Part shown: positions 41,966-48,636 of the stretch, piece by piece
Layout: the number at the start of each line of letters is the position of its first letter
Numbering within the stretch: the first letter of the stretch is position 1
Source of the DNA: Arthrobacter sp. Edens01
GTDB lineage: Bacteria; Actinomycetota; Actinomycetes; Actinomycetales; Micrococcaceae
Direction of reading: 5' to 3'
DNA: 48,636 nucleotides
Assembly: GCF_001307035.1 (NCBI RefSeq)
Contig: NZ_LKIU01000001.1
Location: 1 to 48,636, forward strand
Notes under the pieces: generated by a model
The model's input: the letters and a program-made list of their open reading frames with translations, nothing else
What the model was told of the DNA's origin: nothing
Database searches by the model: none
Program-made: the position numbers and the translations under genes

Positions 41966-43264
41966 ATGGGCCAGTGCCCCTATGGCTTTGCTTCTTCCGA
42001 CGAGAACCCCGGGCTCGAAAGCGCGGTGGATGGCCCCCGGCCCTCCGAGTGGTCTCCCGCGCTCAATGAGACCTTCGGGAGCGCCCACCGGGACTACGCC
42101 GAACTGCGGCGCACCAACCCCTTTCCCTGGAGCGAAGACTTCGGTGGTTTTTGGGCTGCAACAAGCTACGAGGACATAGTCCGCATTACTCAGGATGACG
42201 AGCTTTTTATCACCTCGGTCCAGAACGTTGTGCCCCACGTGCCCCGCTCCTCGCGCCGCCCTCCGCTGCATTTTGATCCGCCGGAGCACACGGCCTACCG
42301 TGAGGCCATCGATCCCGTGCTGCGCCGCTCGACTGTCCGCGCGCATGAGTCAGCCTTCCGCGAGAGTGCCGGGGAACTGGTACAGGGGCTGCTGGCCAAG
42401 AACGACGACGCCGACGGCGTGCGCGATTTCGCCGCCCCCTTTGTCATGGACTGCTTCGCTTCCTTCCTGGGCGTCCCATCCTCGCTGACCCGGCATATCA
42501 GGGAGATCGGCGTGCGCTATTCCTTTGCCATCCAGGACATGGATGAGGATGTCATTGGCGAATGCAGCGCAGAGCTCTACCGGATAGCCGAAGAGGTCTA
42601 CCGGGAACGCCTGGCTGCCGGCGCCGATTCAGCGCAGGACCTCGTCTCCAGCCTGCATGAGGCCGCACTCAACCCGGAGAACCACATCACCGAGAAAACC
42701 GCGATTGCCACTATTCGGCAAATGATCGTGGCAGGGATGGGCGCTCCACAGGCGGTCCTTGGCAGCTGTCTGGTGCATCTGGCCCAGGATCAGGACCTGC
42801 AGCAGCACCTGCGTTCGAATCCCGAGAACCTTCCGGCCGCCATCGAAGAGTTCCTGCGGCTGCACGCGCCGTACCGGGTTTTCGCGCGGACAGCGAAACA
42901 GGACGCCCTCGTGCACGGACGCATGGTTCGGGAGGGAGATCCGATTGCCCTGATATTCCCTTCGGGCAACAGGGATGAAACGGTGTTTCCCGATCCGGAC
43001 GAGTTCGTGCTGCGCAGGCCCAACAACTCTCACCTTGCCTTCGGCAGGGGGTCCCACAAGTGCCCGGCGGCCACGTTGGGGAGGATGGAGCTGCTCATAG
43101 CCCTCGAAGTGCTGCTGGAGAACACCGACCGCTTTGATCTCGCCGGCGACGTCGTGATGATGAACTGGCTCGAATATGGTCCGCGCGCCGTCCCGCTTCG
43201 CCTGATCGGGAAGACAGCAGCAGGTGCGGCCCGTGTGCCCAAACCGCGCACTGTCAGCCAATGA
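41966..43264 (+). CDS. Cytochrome P450 with non-canonical I-helix
   Basis: 432 residues. The class signature is present: ExxR (EEFLRL) and the heme loop AFGRGSHKCPAATLGR with thiolate C366. Two positions are odd. In the I-helix the usual A/G-G-x-D/E-T-T is AGMGAP (256-261), without the acid-alcohol pair used for dioxygen activation. After the cysteine, the usual C-x-G is C-P-A. It has PPEHTAYREAIDPVLRR, the substrate-adjacent loop of bacterial P450s. A soluble enzyme; ferredoxin and reductase must come from elsewhere, as none is adjacent. The start is one base after the permease stop. The substrate is probably what the transporter imports. Confidence 0.93.
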   Translation: MGQCPYGFASSDENPGLESAVDGPRPSEWSPALNETFGSAHRDYAELRRTNPFPWSEDFGGFWAATSYEDIVRITQDDELFITSVQNVVPHVPRSSRRPPLHFDPPEHTAYREAIDPVLRRSTVRAHESAFRESAGELVQGLLAKNDDADGVRDFAAPFVMDCFASFLGVPSSLTRHIREIGVRYSFAIQDMDEDVIGECSAELYRIAEEVYRERLAAGADSAQDLVSSLHEAALNPENHITEKTAIATIRQMIVAGMGAPQAVLGSCLVHLAQDQDLQQHLRSNPENLPAAIEEFLRLHAPYRVFARTAKQDALVHGRMVREGDPIALIFPSGNRDETVFPDPDEFVLRRPNNSHLAFGRGSHKCPAATLGRMELLIALEVLLENTDRFDLAGDVVMMNWLEYGPRAVPLRLIGKTAAGAARVPKPRTVSQ

Positions 43265-43276
43265 CAGAATCGACCC

Positions 43277-44236
43277 ATGCCTACGCCAACCCTGCCGCGG
43301 TTCCAGAACGGCGCACGTCCCCAGCAGTTGTTGACAGTTCTGCTGGGCGACTACTGGCATGCACGGAGCGAACCCATCCCCTCTGCCGCACTGGTGGATT
43401 TGCTCCAGGTCTTCGAGGTGACTCCCAGCGGGGCGCGCGCCGCGATTCAAAGACTGGCACAGCGGGGCTTCCTGGTCGGCACAAAGGCCGGCCGGCAAAC
43501 TGCCTACGCGGTGTCCCCGATGAGCCGGGAGCGCATCAACACGCACGTCCGTTCGCTGTTTATGAGCCACCTCCAGCAGGTTTGGGACGGGTCCTGGACC
43601 CTGGTGGGATATTCCCTCCCGGAGAACGCGAAGGGGACGCGGAGGATTCTGCGCGATCAGCTCCGGCAGCTGGGATTCGGGAATCTGTACGATGCTCTCT
43701 GGGTGCGGCCGGGCAACCATTTGGGCTCGGTGAGCAGCTTGAAGACGAGCATGGACGGACTCCTGGGCCCAGACCAGTTAACCGTGTTCACGGATGCCCG
43801 GCTGCCGGCGGCGGCGGGCCTGGAGGCAGTCCAGTCCGCTTTCGATTTACAGGCCCTGGCAACGGGCTATTCGGAGTTCATCGATCGGTGGGAACCAGCG
43901 GCCTCTGCCCTCAAGCACGGAACGGACAGCGTCGTGAGCGCTGCGCCCGGCACCGGGCTCCGCCCGGGGGACGCAGTCCTCCAGCTTCGAACGTCGATTA
44001 TGGCTGAATGGCGCACCCTGCGGCGGCAGGATCCCTGTCTCCCCCATGAGCTGCTCGGCCCGGACTTTCCCATGCACCGCGCAGTGGCGGTTTGCTCGGC
44101 CCTCTATGACAGCCTGGGCCCGGCAGCCGAATCAGGATTCCGCAGGATCCTGCGTGCGCATGAGGAGTCATTGGCCGACTTGGCCACGCACCACACCTTC
44201 GCGGCATCGGCTTCGCTGCTTCGGTCCAAGGACTGA
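43277..44236 (+). CDS. PaaX family transcriptional regulator
   Basis: 319 residues. The N-terminal winged helix is LLTVLLGDYWHARSEPIPSAALVDLLQVFEVTPSGARAAIQRLAQRGFLV; the following WDGSWTLVGYSLPENAKGTRRILRDQLRQLGFGNLYDALWVRP is the PaaX diagnostic stretch. PaaX proteins are repressors that respond to aryl-CoA thioesters, most famously phenylacetyl-CoA, in aromatic catabolism. It lies 12 bases downstream of the P450, so the P450 product or its CoA ester may be the inducer. It probably represses the promoter before the PhnD-like gene. ATG 43277 is the only convincing start. Confidence 0.88.
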   Translation: MPTPTLPRFQNGARPQQLLTVLLGDYWHARSEPIPSAALVDLLQVFEVTPSGARAAIQRLAQRGFLVGTKAGRQTAYAVSPMSRERINTHVRSLFMSHLQQVWDGSWTLVGYSLPENAKGTRRILRDQLRQLGFGNLYDALWVRPGNHLGSVSSLKTSMDGLLGPDQLTVFTDARLPAAAGLEAVQSAFDLQALATGYSEFIDRWEPAASALKHGTDSVVSAAPGTGLRPGDAVLQLRTSIMAEWRTLRRQDPCLPHELLGPDFPMHRAVAVCSALYDSLGPAAESGFRRILRAHEESLADLATHHTFAASASLLRSKD

Positions 44237-44312
44237 CCGGTGGCCGTGCCCCTCCAGTTCCACGCCATGCACCTCCGTTAGGCGCAAGGGTGCGCCGCGG
44301 GAAGGATTTTCC

Positions 44313-45749
44313 ATGCCATACATCAGTTCATCATTGAGAATCGCAACCCAAGCCCGGCTGGCCGCTTTGTCCGCCGCCGTTGTCGCCGCCTGTTTCACGG
44401 TGTCACCATTAACGGTTTCCCCGGCCAATGCTGCTCCTGTTTCAGAGAGTCCGGCGGCCGCGGTGCTCGACCAACCGCTTACGGAGCTGCGGGGAACCCT
44501 GCCCGGTGGAGGACAATACGTCCTGCACGAACCCACACGCTGGAATGGAACGGTGCTGGTGTGGAATCCGGGGTACGGCGGCTCGCCGGAAGCCGCTGCG
44601 GCGCCTAGTTCCACGCTCCGCAGCTGGCTGCTGTCGAAGGGATACGCACTCGCCGGGAGCACGGCGGCGGCGGCGGGAGGATGGGGAGTCGAAGGGCTGA
44701 TCGCCAACCAGCCCGCCCTCCTTGAGGTGGTCAGGTCTGAGCTCGGCGAACCCAGCTCAGTGGTCGCCTGGGGCTCCTCCATGGGCGGGCTGACCGCAGT
44801 CGCGAACATGGAGGCTCACCCCCGGCTGTTCGACGCCGCCCTGCCACTGTGCGGATCCGTGGCCGGTGCCGTTCCCATGTTGAACGGGAGCCTGGACGGA
44901 GCTTTCGTGCTGAAGATGCTCCTGGCACCCGGTGACGAGCGCCTGGAACTGGTCAATATCCAGGACGAACCAACCCGCCAGGCGGCCTTCCGCGAAGTGC
45001 TGGATGAGGCACAGGCAACGCCGGCCGGGCGGGCACGAATTGCCTTGGCCGCAACCATTGCCCAGCTTCCAGTCTGGACCCAGCAGAATGCGCCGGAGCC
45101 TTCACCGCGTGACTATGCGGCCCAGCAGGAACAGCTGTACGCAGCCTTCATGTTCGGAGTGATCTCGCCGCGGCAGCCGCTGGAAGAGCGCGCCGGTGGA
45201 AACTTCTCCTGGAACACGGGAGTCGATTATGCCCGCTCGCTGACTCAATCCGGTCAGGAAAAAATGGTCCGTTCCCTCTACGCGGAGGCAGGGATTTCTC
45301 TGGAGGATGACCTCAGGACAGTCAACTCCGCAGAGCGGATTACGGGCAATCCTGCTGCCGTTGCCTACATGCAGGCCTACGCCACGCCCCTTGGCGATAT
45401 CGACGGACCTGTACTTTCTCTCCACGAGACCGGCGACACCGCGCCAACAGTGTCGCAGGCCGGGACATATGCCGAGCGGGTGCGTCGAAACGGGGACAAC
45501 GCACTCCTCCGGCAGGCTTTCGTAGACAGGCCGGGGCATTGCAATTTCGCGGATGCGGAAATCGCCGCGATGGTAACCAGCCTTCAGCAGCGGCTGGACT
45601 CCGGGCGATGGTCCAATCTGGCGCACCCTGCCGCGCTCAACCGTCTGGCTGACCGGATTTCGGAGGAAGACAACCTCGGCAGAGGGGGCTCCTTCTCTGC
45701 ATTCCAGCCGCCACGAATGCTGCGTCCGGAGCGTACGGAAGCCAACTAA
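44313..45749 (+). CDS. Secreted alpha/beta hydrolase
   Basis: 478 residues. An N-terminal signal peptide ends at about residue 40 (SPANA before APVSES), with a basic start and a hydrophobic core. The nucleophile elbow is WGSSMGG (Ser about 156), and a late RPGHCNF (His about 409) fits the catalytic histidine. The region between carries a helical cap. No lipobox or anchor is present, so it is released. The family is unnamed; tannase-, feruloyl-esterase- or polyester-esterase-like activity is possible. GGAAGGA precedes ATG 44313 by about 6 bases. It lies 76 bases after the PaaX gene, in the same direction. Confidence 0.8.
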   Translation: MPYISSSLRIATQARLAALSAAVVAACFTVSPLTVSPANAAPVSESPAAAVLDQPLTELRGTLPGGGQYVLHEPTRWNGTVLVWNPGYGGSPEAAAAPSSTLRSWLLSKGYALAGSTAAAAGGWGVEGLIANQPALLEVVRSELGEPSSVVAWGSSMGGLTAVANMEAHPRLFDAALPLCGSVAGAVPMLNGSLDGAFVLKMLLAPGDERLELVNIQDEPTRQAAFREVLDEAQATPAGRARIALAATIAQLPVWTQQNAPEPSPRDYAAQQEQLYAAFMFGVISPRQPLEERAGGNFSWNTGVDYARSLTQSGQEKMVRSLYAEAGISLEDDLRTVNSAERITGNPAAVAYMQAYATPLGDIDGPVLSLHETGDTAPTVSQAGTYAERVRRNGDNALLRQAFVDRPGHCNFADAEIAAMVTSLQQRLDSGRWSNLAHPAALNRLADRISEEDNLGRGGSFSAFQPPRMLRPERTEAN

Positions 45750-45843
45750 GAGCCGCGGAGGAGCCAACCGGGTCCTGGACGTTTCCGCCACGGAGAGCTG
45801 GGTTGGCTAGGCTCGTACAAAACCCGCAGTGAAAAGAAGCAGC

Positions 45844-46677
45844 ATGCCGATCTCCACCGCCCCCGCCATCACCCTCCGTAACGGACTTGAGCTGCCCGCC
45901 CTGGGAATGGGCACCTGGCCGCTCGATGACTCGCAGGCGGCCGACGCCGTCGCCACAGCTGTAGAGGTTGGATACCGCCTGTTCGACACCGCTGAGAACT
46001 ACGGCAACGAAACCGGTGTAGGAGAAGGCATCCGCCGCAGCGGCATTGCCCGCAGCGAGGTGGTCATCACCACCAAGTTCAACAAGCAGTGGCACTCACG
46101 GGAGGGAGTCCGGAAAGCCTTTTCCGCGTCGGCCCAGCGGCTGGGTACCGAGTACATCGACCTGTTCCTGGTGCACTGGCCCAACCCCGGCCAGGACCAG
46201 TTCGTTGAAGCCGTCCAGGGCATCGCGGACCTTCTTGAAGAAGGCATGGTGCGCGGCGTCGGGGTCTCCAACTTCAAGCCGGAGCATCTGCAGCGCCTCG
46301 CCGAAGCGGGCCTGGTTCCGGACCTGAACCAGATCCAGGTGGATCCCCGGCATATCCGTGAAGCTTCCCGGCAGGCCAACAACCGGCTGGGCATCGTCAC
46401 GGAATCGTGGAGTCCCCTGGGACGCGGTGAAGGGCTGCTCCATGATCCTTCCGTCACAGACCTGGCCCGGAAGTATGGGAAGAATCCCGCACAGATCGTG
46501 CTGCGCTGGCATGTCCAGCAGGGGCTGGTGCCGATCCCGAAGGCGTCTTCCCGCGCACATCTGGAGGAGAACCTGGCCGTCTTCGACTTCGTGCTGGAGG
46601 ATTCGGAGATCGCCGCGCTGTCCGCGCTGGACACCGGTGAAGCCGGAATCCTGGATTCGAACGCCTTCGGACACTAG
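45844..46677 (+). CDS. Aldo/keto reductase
   Basis: 277 residues. Typical AKR elements: LPALGMGTWPL, the catalytic FDTAENYGNE (Asp, Tyr), VVITTKFNKQW (Lys), LVHWPNPGQ (His), then GVSNFKPEHL and the NADPH-binding IPKASSRAHLEEN. It reduces aldehydes or ketones, substrate unknown. ATG 45844 is preferred to GTG 45829. Upstream, AGCCAACC (45762-45769) and GGTTGGCT (45801-45808) form an inverted repeat with a 31-base spacer, followed by a -10-like TAGGCT, which may be the promoter. Confidence 0.92.
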   Translation: MPISTAPAITLRNGLELPALGMGTWPLDDSQAADAVATAVEVGYRLFDTAENYGNETGVGEGIRRSGIARSEVVITTKFNKQWHSREGVRKAFSASAQRLGTEYIDLFLVHWPNPGQDQFVEAVQGIADLLEEGMVRGVGVSNFKPEHLQRLAEAGLVPDLNQIQVDPRHIREASRQANNRLGIVTESWSPLGRGEGLLHDPSVTDLARKYGKNPAQIVLRWHVQQGLVPIPKASSRAHLEENLAVFDFVLEDSEIAALSALDTGEAGILDSNAFGH

Positions 46678-46729
46678 GTCGGCCTGCGGCCCGCTTTCCA
46701 CCTACCGGGCACACTGCTAGCGTCAGGGC

Positions 46730-47179
46730 ATGTCTCGACGCCCCCTTATGCGAACCCTCACCCAGCCCGCAGCGAAGTCCACCCGCCCGCGCCGCGTGGC
46801 CGCCGTCGTGCTGGGCGTGTTCCTGGTGTTTGCCGGAACCAGCCATCTCACCTTTGCCCGGGACGAGTTCCAGGCACAGGTCCCCGGCTGGGTTCCGCTG
46901 GACAAGGACCTGGTGGTGCTGCTTTCAGGCGTCGCAGAGATCGGTCTTGGCGCTGCGCTGGCCGCGCTGCCCTGCCGCCGGATACCCGTGGGTCTGGCTG
47001 CGGCGGCCTTCTTCATCGCGATTTTCCCGGGCAACATCTCGCAATACGTAACGCAGACCGACGGCTTCGGCCTGGACACTGACCAGAAGCGTTTCATCCG
47101 GCCGTTCTTCCAGCCCCTGCTGGTCATCTGGGCCCTCTGGTCCACCGGCGCGTGGCAGGCGCTGCGGAGCCGCCGCTAA
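46730..47179 (+). CDS. DoxX-like integral membrane protein
   Basis: 149 residues with four hydrophobic segments (about 22-37, 62-80, 84-101, 125-143). Pattern GVFLVFAGTSHLTFARDEFQAQVPGW ... GVAEIGLG ... AAFFIAIFPGNISQY matches DoxX-like proteins of actinobacteria. Their function is not settled; some are linked to oxidative stress. The start may be ATG 46730 or ATG 46748. CAGGG upstream of 46730 is weak. A three-unit tandem repeat starts in the stop codon. Confidence 0.82.
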   Translation: MSRRPLMRTLTQPAAKSTRPRRVAAVVLGVFLVFAGTSHLTFARDEFQAQVPGWVPLDKDLVVLLSGVAEIGLGAALAALPCRRIPVGLAAAAFFIAIFPGNISQYVTQTDGFGLDTDQKRFIRPFFQPLLVIWALWSTGAWQALRSRR

Positions 47180-47201
47180 TCCGGCAATCCGGCAATCCGG
47201 C
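47178..47201. repeat. Tandem 8-mer repeat AATCCGGC x3
   Basis: Three exact copies of AATCCGGC follow each other from the stop codon of the DoxX-like gene. It is too short for a named repeat class. The rest of 47202-47375 holds no recognisable gene; a promoter for the mini-protein is expected there. Confidence 0.6.
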
Positions 47202-47375
47202 TTACGCAGCGCCACACACCTCCGTGGCCAACAACACGGCGCTAATCACCGCATCTGTGAGACGCGTTATGCCACCGGCCCCGTGCAGGTTCCTACCCTT
47301 TAAGTGGAGTGAAAAATACCCCGGCAGTTCGTGCTGGGCGCTAATCCTCCACCACGGCCATAGAAAGGAGGACCC

Positions 47376-47549
47376 ATGTTCCAGACACGGTCCACTCGTG
47401 GAACCAGTAACCGGACAACTGCCCTCCTGGCGGGTGTCGCCATCGTGTCTGCCCTCGTGGCAGGTGGCGCATCCGCTGTTGAGATGAGCTTTGATTCCGC
47501 TCCATCACTGGCCTCCGCGTCGGCAGTTTCTGCCGCAGCACGCATCTGA
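47376..47549 (+). CDS. 57-residue exported mini-protein
   Basis: A complete small gene. The protein has a basic start (MFQTRSTRGTSNR), a hydrophobic core of about 20 residues (TALLAGVAIVSALVAGGASA) and a short Ala/Ser-rich tail ending AARI. It looks like a signal peptide with a possible cleavage site after GASA, leaving only 23 residues. Support for a real gene is strong: AAAGGAGGA lies 5 bases before ATG 47376, and a perfect terminator begins 24 bases after the stop. No family is recognised. It may be a released peptide, a small membrane protein or a regulator of the membrane. Confidence 0.7.
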   Translation: MFQTRSTRGTSNRTTALLAGVAIVSALVAGGASAVEMSFDSAPSLASASAVSAAARI

Positions 47550-47573
47550 CGGCAACAAACTTCCGGTAAAGCG

Positions 47574-47608
47574 AAAAGGGACGCAGGCAAACAGCCTGCG
47601 TCCCTTTT
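47574..47608 (+). terminator. Intrinsic terminator of the mini-protein gene
   Basis: AAAAGGGACGCAGGC (47574-47588), loop AAACA, GCCTGCGTCCCTTTT (47594-47608): a perfect 15-bp stem ending in a T-tract. One of the strongest terminators in the window; symmetrical, so it works in both directions. Confidence 0.92.
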
Positions 47609-47677
47609 GGGTGTCTGGTCCCGGTGGCAGAATCTGCAGGACGGAAGAGCGGCACGACGCGTCCAGGAGCTGACAAC

Positions 47678-47998
47678 ATGGCTGGATCCCAGGGAACCCC
47701 TGACAGCGGACCGGACTACGGCAACGTCCCCGTCATAGCATCCGGAATCATCGCCGGCTTTGTGGCCATTACGACGGCGGTGGTCTCCACGGGCGGCGCA
47801 ACCAACGAATCCCGGTGGCAGCTGGGCCTCGCAGCTGGCTGCATCGCGTTCATCGTGTGCCTGGCAACGTTCCTGCTGATGATCATCGCCGGCAAACCCA
47901 ACCCCGATTCCATGGGTCACGGCTCCGGGGTGAACCGCAGATTCGGCGCCGTGCCGGGCGCCGAGGACAAGGACCCGGAAGAGCCGGGCAAGGATTAA
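47678..47998 (+). CDS. Small two-helix membrane protein, hypothetical
   Basis: 106 residues. Two hydrophobic segments, about 19-40 (PVIASGIIAGFVAITTAVVST) and about 51-71 (LGLAAGCIAFIVCLATFLLMI), with a polar start and a charged C-terminal tail rich in D, E and K. No family recognised. AGGAG lies 8 bases before ATG 47678. The gene is followed by a strong hairpin and stands alone. Confidence 0.72.
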   Translation: MAGSQGTPDSGPDYGNVPVIASGIIAGFVAITTAVVSTGGATNESRWQLGLAAGCIAFIVCLATFLLMIIAGKPNPDSMGHGSGVNRRFGAVPGAEDKDPEEPGKD

Positions 47999-48001
47999 AG
48001 A

Positions 48002-48034
48002 GATTGAGCGGCCGGGTTTGCCGGCCGCTCAATC
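48002..48034. terminator. Bidirectional terminator between convergent genes
   Basis: GATTGAGCGGCCGG (48002-48015) and CCGGCCGCTCAATC (48021-48034) form a perfect 14-bp stem with loop GTTTG. It serves the small membrane-protein gene on the left and the surface-protein gene on the right; on the minus strand it is followed by TCTTTAAT. Confidence 0.85.
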
Positions 48035-48050
48035 TCCTTCCTAACTGCTG

Positions 48051-48636
48051 TTAGTGCCTGCTGCCGCGGCGGCGGTTAGCTGCTGCTACCCCGATACCGC
48101 CCATGGCGACCAGTCCTGCACCCAGTGCCAGGAACCCGCCTGCCATTTCGGCGCCTGTGGAAGGAAGGCGCTTCTTGGCTGGCTGGTACGGGGCCGGAGT
48201 CGGCCGAGGGGTCGGTCCGGCCGTGGCGGTGTAGGTGTTCACCACCCGCAGCTCGGACGCGGCTGCAGCTGTGATGACCACCGGGTCAGGAAGCGTCGTG
48301 CTGACTTCCAGCCCGGTGGTTGCACCGGTGGCTGTCTCCGTAACCGCGCACTCGGATCCCTGGACGAGGCCGCCGTAGGTGTTCATGACTTCGCCTGTGG
48401 CACCGGCCTGGATCGTCACGGTCTCATCCAGCACGGTTTCACCATCCACAGTGCAGACCACATTCAGGACGACCTCACCCTGTTGCCCCGCAGCCGCCCC
48501 TGCAATCTCCTTGGTGACCACCAACGTGCCCGGGTTGAAGGTGTAGGTGTTCGTCACGATGGCCTCGCTGACCGTGGCAGCCGCAATGGTCACCGGATCA
48601 GGGAGAACGGTGGTGACACCCACCGTCTCGGTTGCG
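48051..48636 (-). CDS. LPXTG-anchored repeat surface protein (5' part outside the window)
   Basis: The visible 195 residues are the C-terminal end; the frame stays open to the right edge, so the gene is partial. From left in protein order: the end of one repeat (LPDPVTIAAATVSEAIVTNTYTFNPG), a full repeat of about 90 residues (LVVTKEIAGAAAGQQGEVVLNVVCTVDG...VTETATG...LPDPVVITAAAASELRVVNTYT), a proline-rich linker, and the sorting signal LPSTG-AEM followed by a membrane helix and a basic tail (RRRGSRH). Sortase should attach it to peptidoglycan. The repeats resemble DUF5979-type surface repeats of actinobacteria. Adhesin or pilus-like function is inference. Confidence 0.88.
   Translation of the reverse strand, partial: ATETVGVTTVLPDPVTIAAATVSEAIVTNTYTFNPGTLVVTKEIAGAAAGQQGEVVLNVVCTVDGETVLDETVTIQAGATGEVMNTYGGLVQGSECAVTETATGATTGLEVSTTLPDPVVITAAAASELRVVNTYTATAGPTPRPTPAPYQPAKKRLPSTGAEMAGGFLALGAGLVAMGGIGVAAANRRRGSRH

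Noticed and set aside
1-48636. CRISPR arrays, insertion sequences and tRNA genes
   Set aside because: No regularly spaced direct repeats, transposase motifs or tRNA-like cloverleaf other than the tRNA-like part of tmRNA were found by reading.

Overview
The window is a 48.6 kb chromosomal stretch of a high-GC actinobacterium. The best guess is a member of the Micrococcaceae close to Arthrobacter. Reasons are the high GC content with strong third-position GC bias, frequent GTG/TTG starts, GlnR-like boxes upstream of an ammonium transporter gene, a fused rhamnulose-phosphate aldolase/dehydrogenase, an ssrA gene whose tag ends in ALAA, and an LPXTG surface protein. The genus is inference. No transposase, integrase, phage gene or CRISPR array was seen.

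Layout. 1-4128: ammonium transporter gene (amt) followed by 5-oxoprolinase genes pxpA and a fused pxpB-pxpC, a nitrogen-scavenging block. 4141-8521: a thiamine-diphosphate pyruvate-oxidase-like enzyme, a tight pirin/GNAT/AhpD-like operon on the minus strand, and a RibD/DHFR-fold reductase. 8706-11113: an RsbQ-type hydrolase translationally coupled to a PAS-PAS histidine kinase, probably one signalling unit. 11260-13421: GtrA-like membrane protein, SDR oxidoreductase, small AAA ATPase. 13573-21533: a complete L-rhamnose locus (MFS transporter and mutarotase leftward; isomerase, aldolase/dehydrogenase, kinase and LacI regulator rightward) with two matching operator-like palindromes on the divergent promoters. 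21608-21976: tmRNA on the minus strand.

22039-29835: a small P-loop kinase, a YczE-like membrane protein, then a polyamine-type ABC importer (ATPase, lipoprotein, two permeases) divergent from a GntR regulator and a cytoplasmic cache-domain protein; an orphan TetR-type C-terminal domain follows. 30690-36412: a likely catabolic locus for an unidentified cyclic amide or ureido compound, with an MHS-family transporter, PucR regulator, YtcJ-like amidohydrolase and M20 amidase/carbamoylase. 36494-38203: GH13 alpha-glucosidase.

38419-45749 is the most unusual region: a PhnD/PhnC/fused-PhnE transporter whose last gene is one base from a cytochrome P450 gene with a non-canonical oxygen-activation helix, followed by a PaaX-family regulator and a secreted alpha/beta hydrolase. 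No phosphonate-degradation gene is present, so this looks like an uncharacterised import-and-oxidise module. 45844 to the end: aldo/keto reductase, DoxX-like protein, a 57-residue exported mini-protein with its own ribosome site and terminator, a small two-helix membrane protein, and the 3' part of a cell-wall-anchored repeat protein that runs out of the window.
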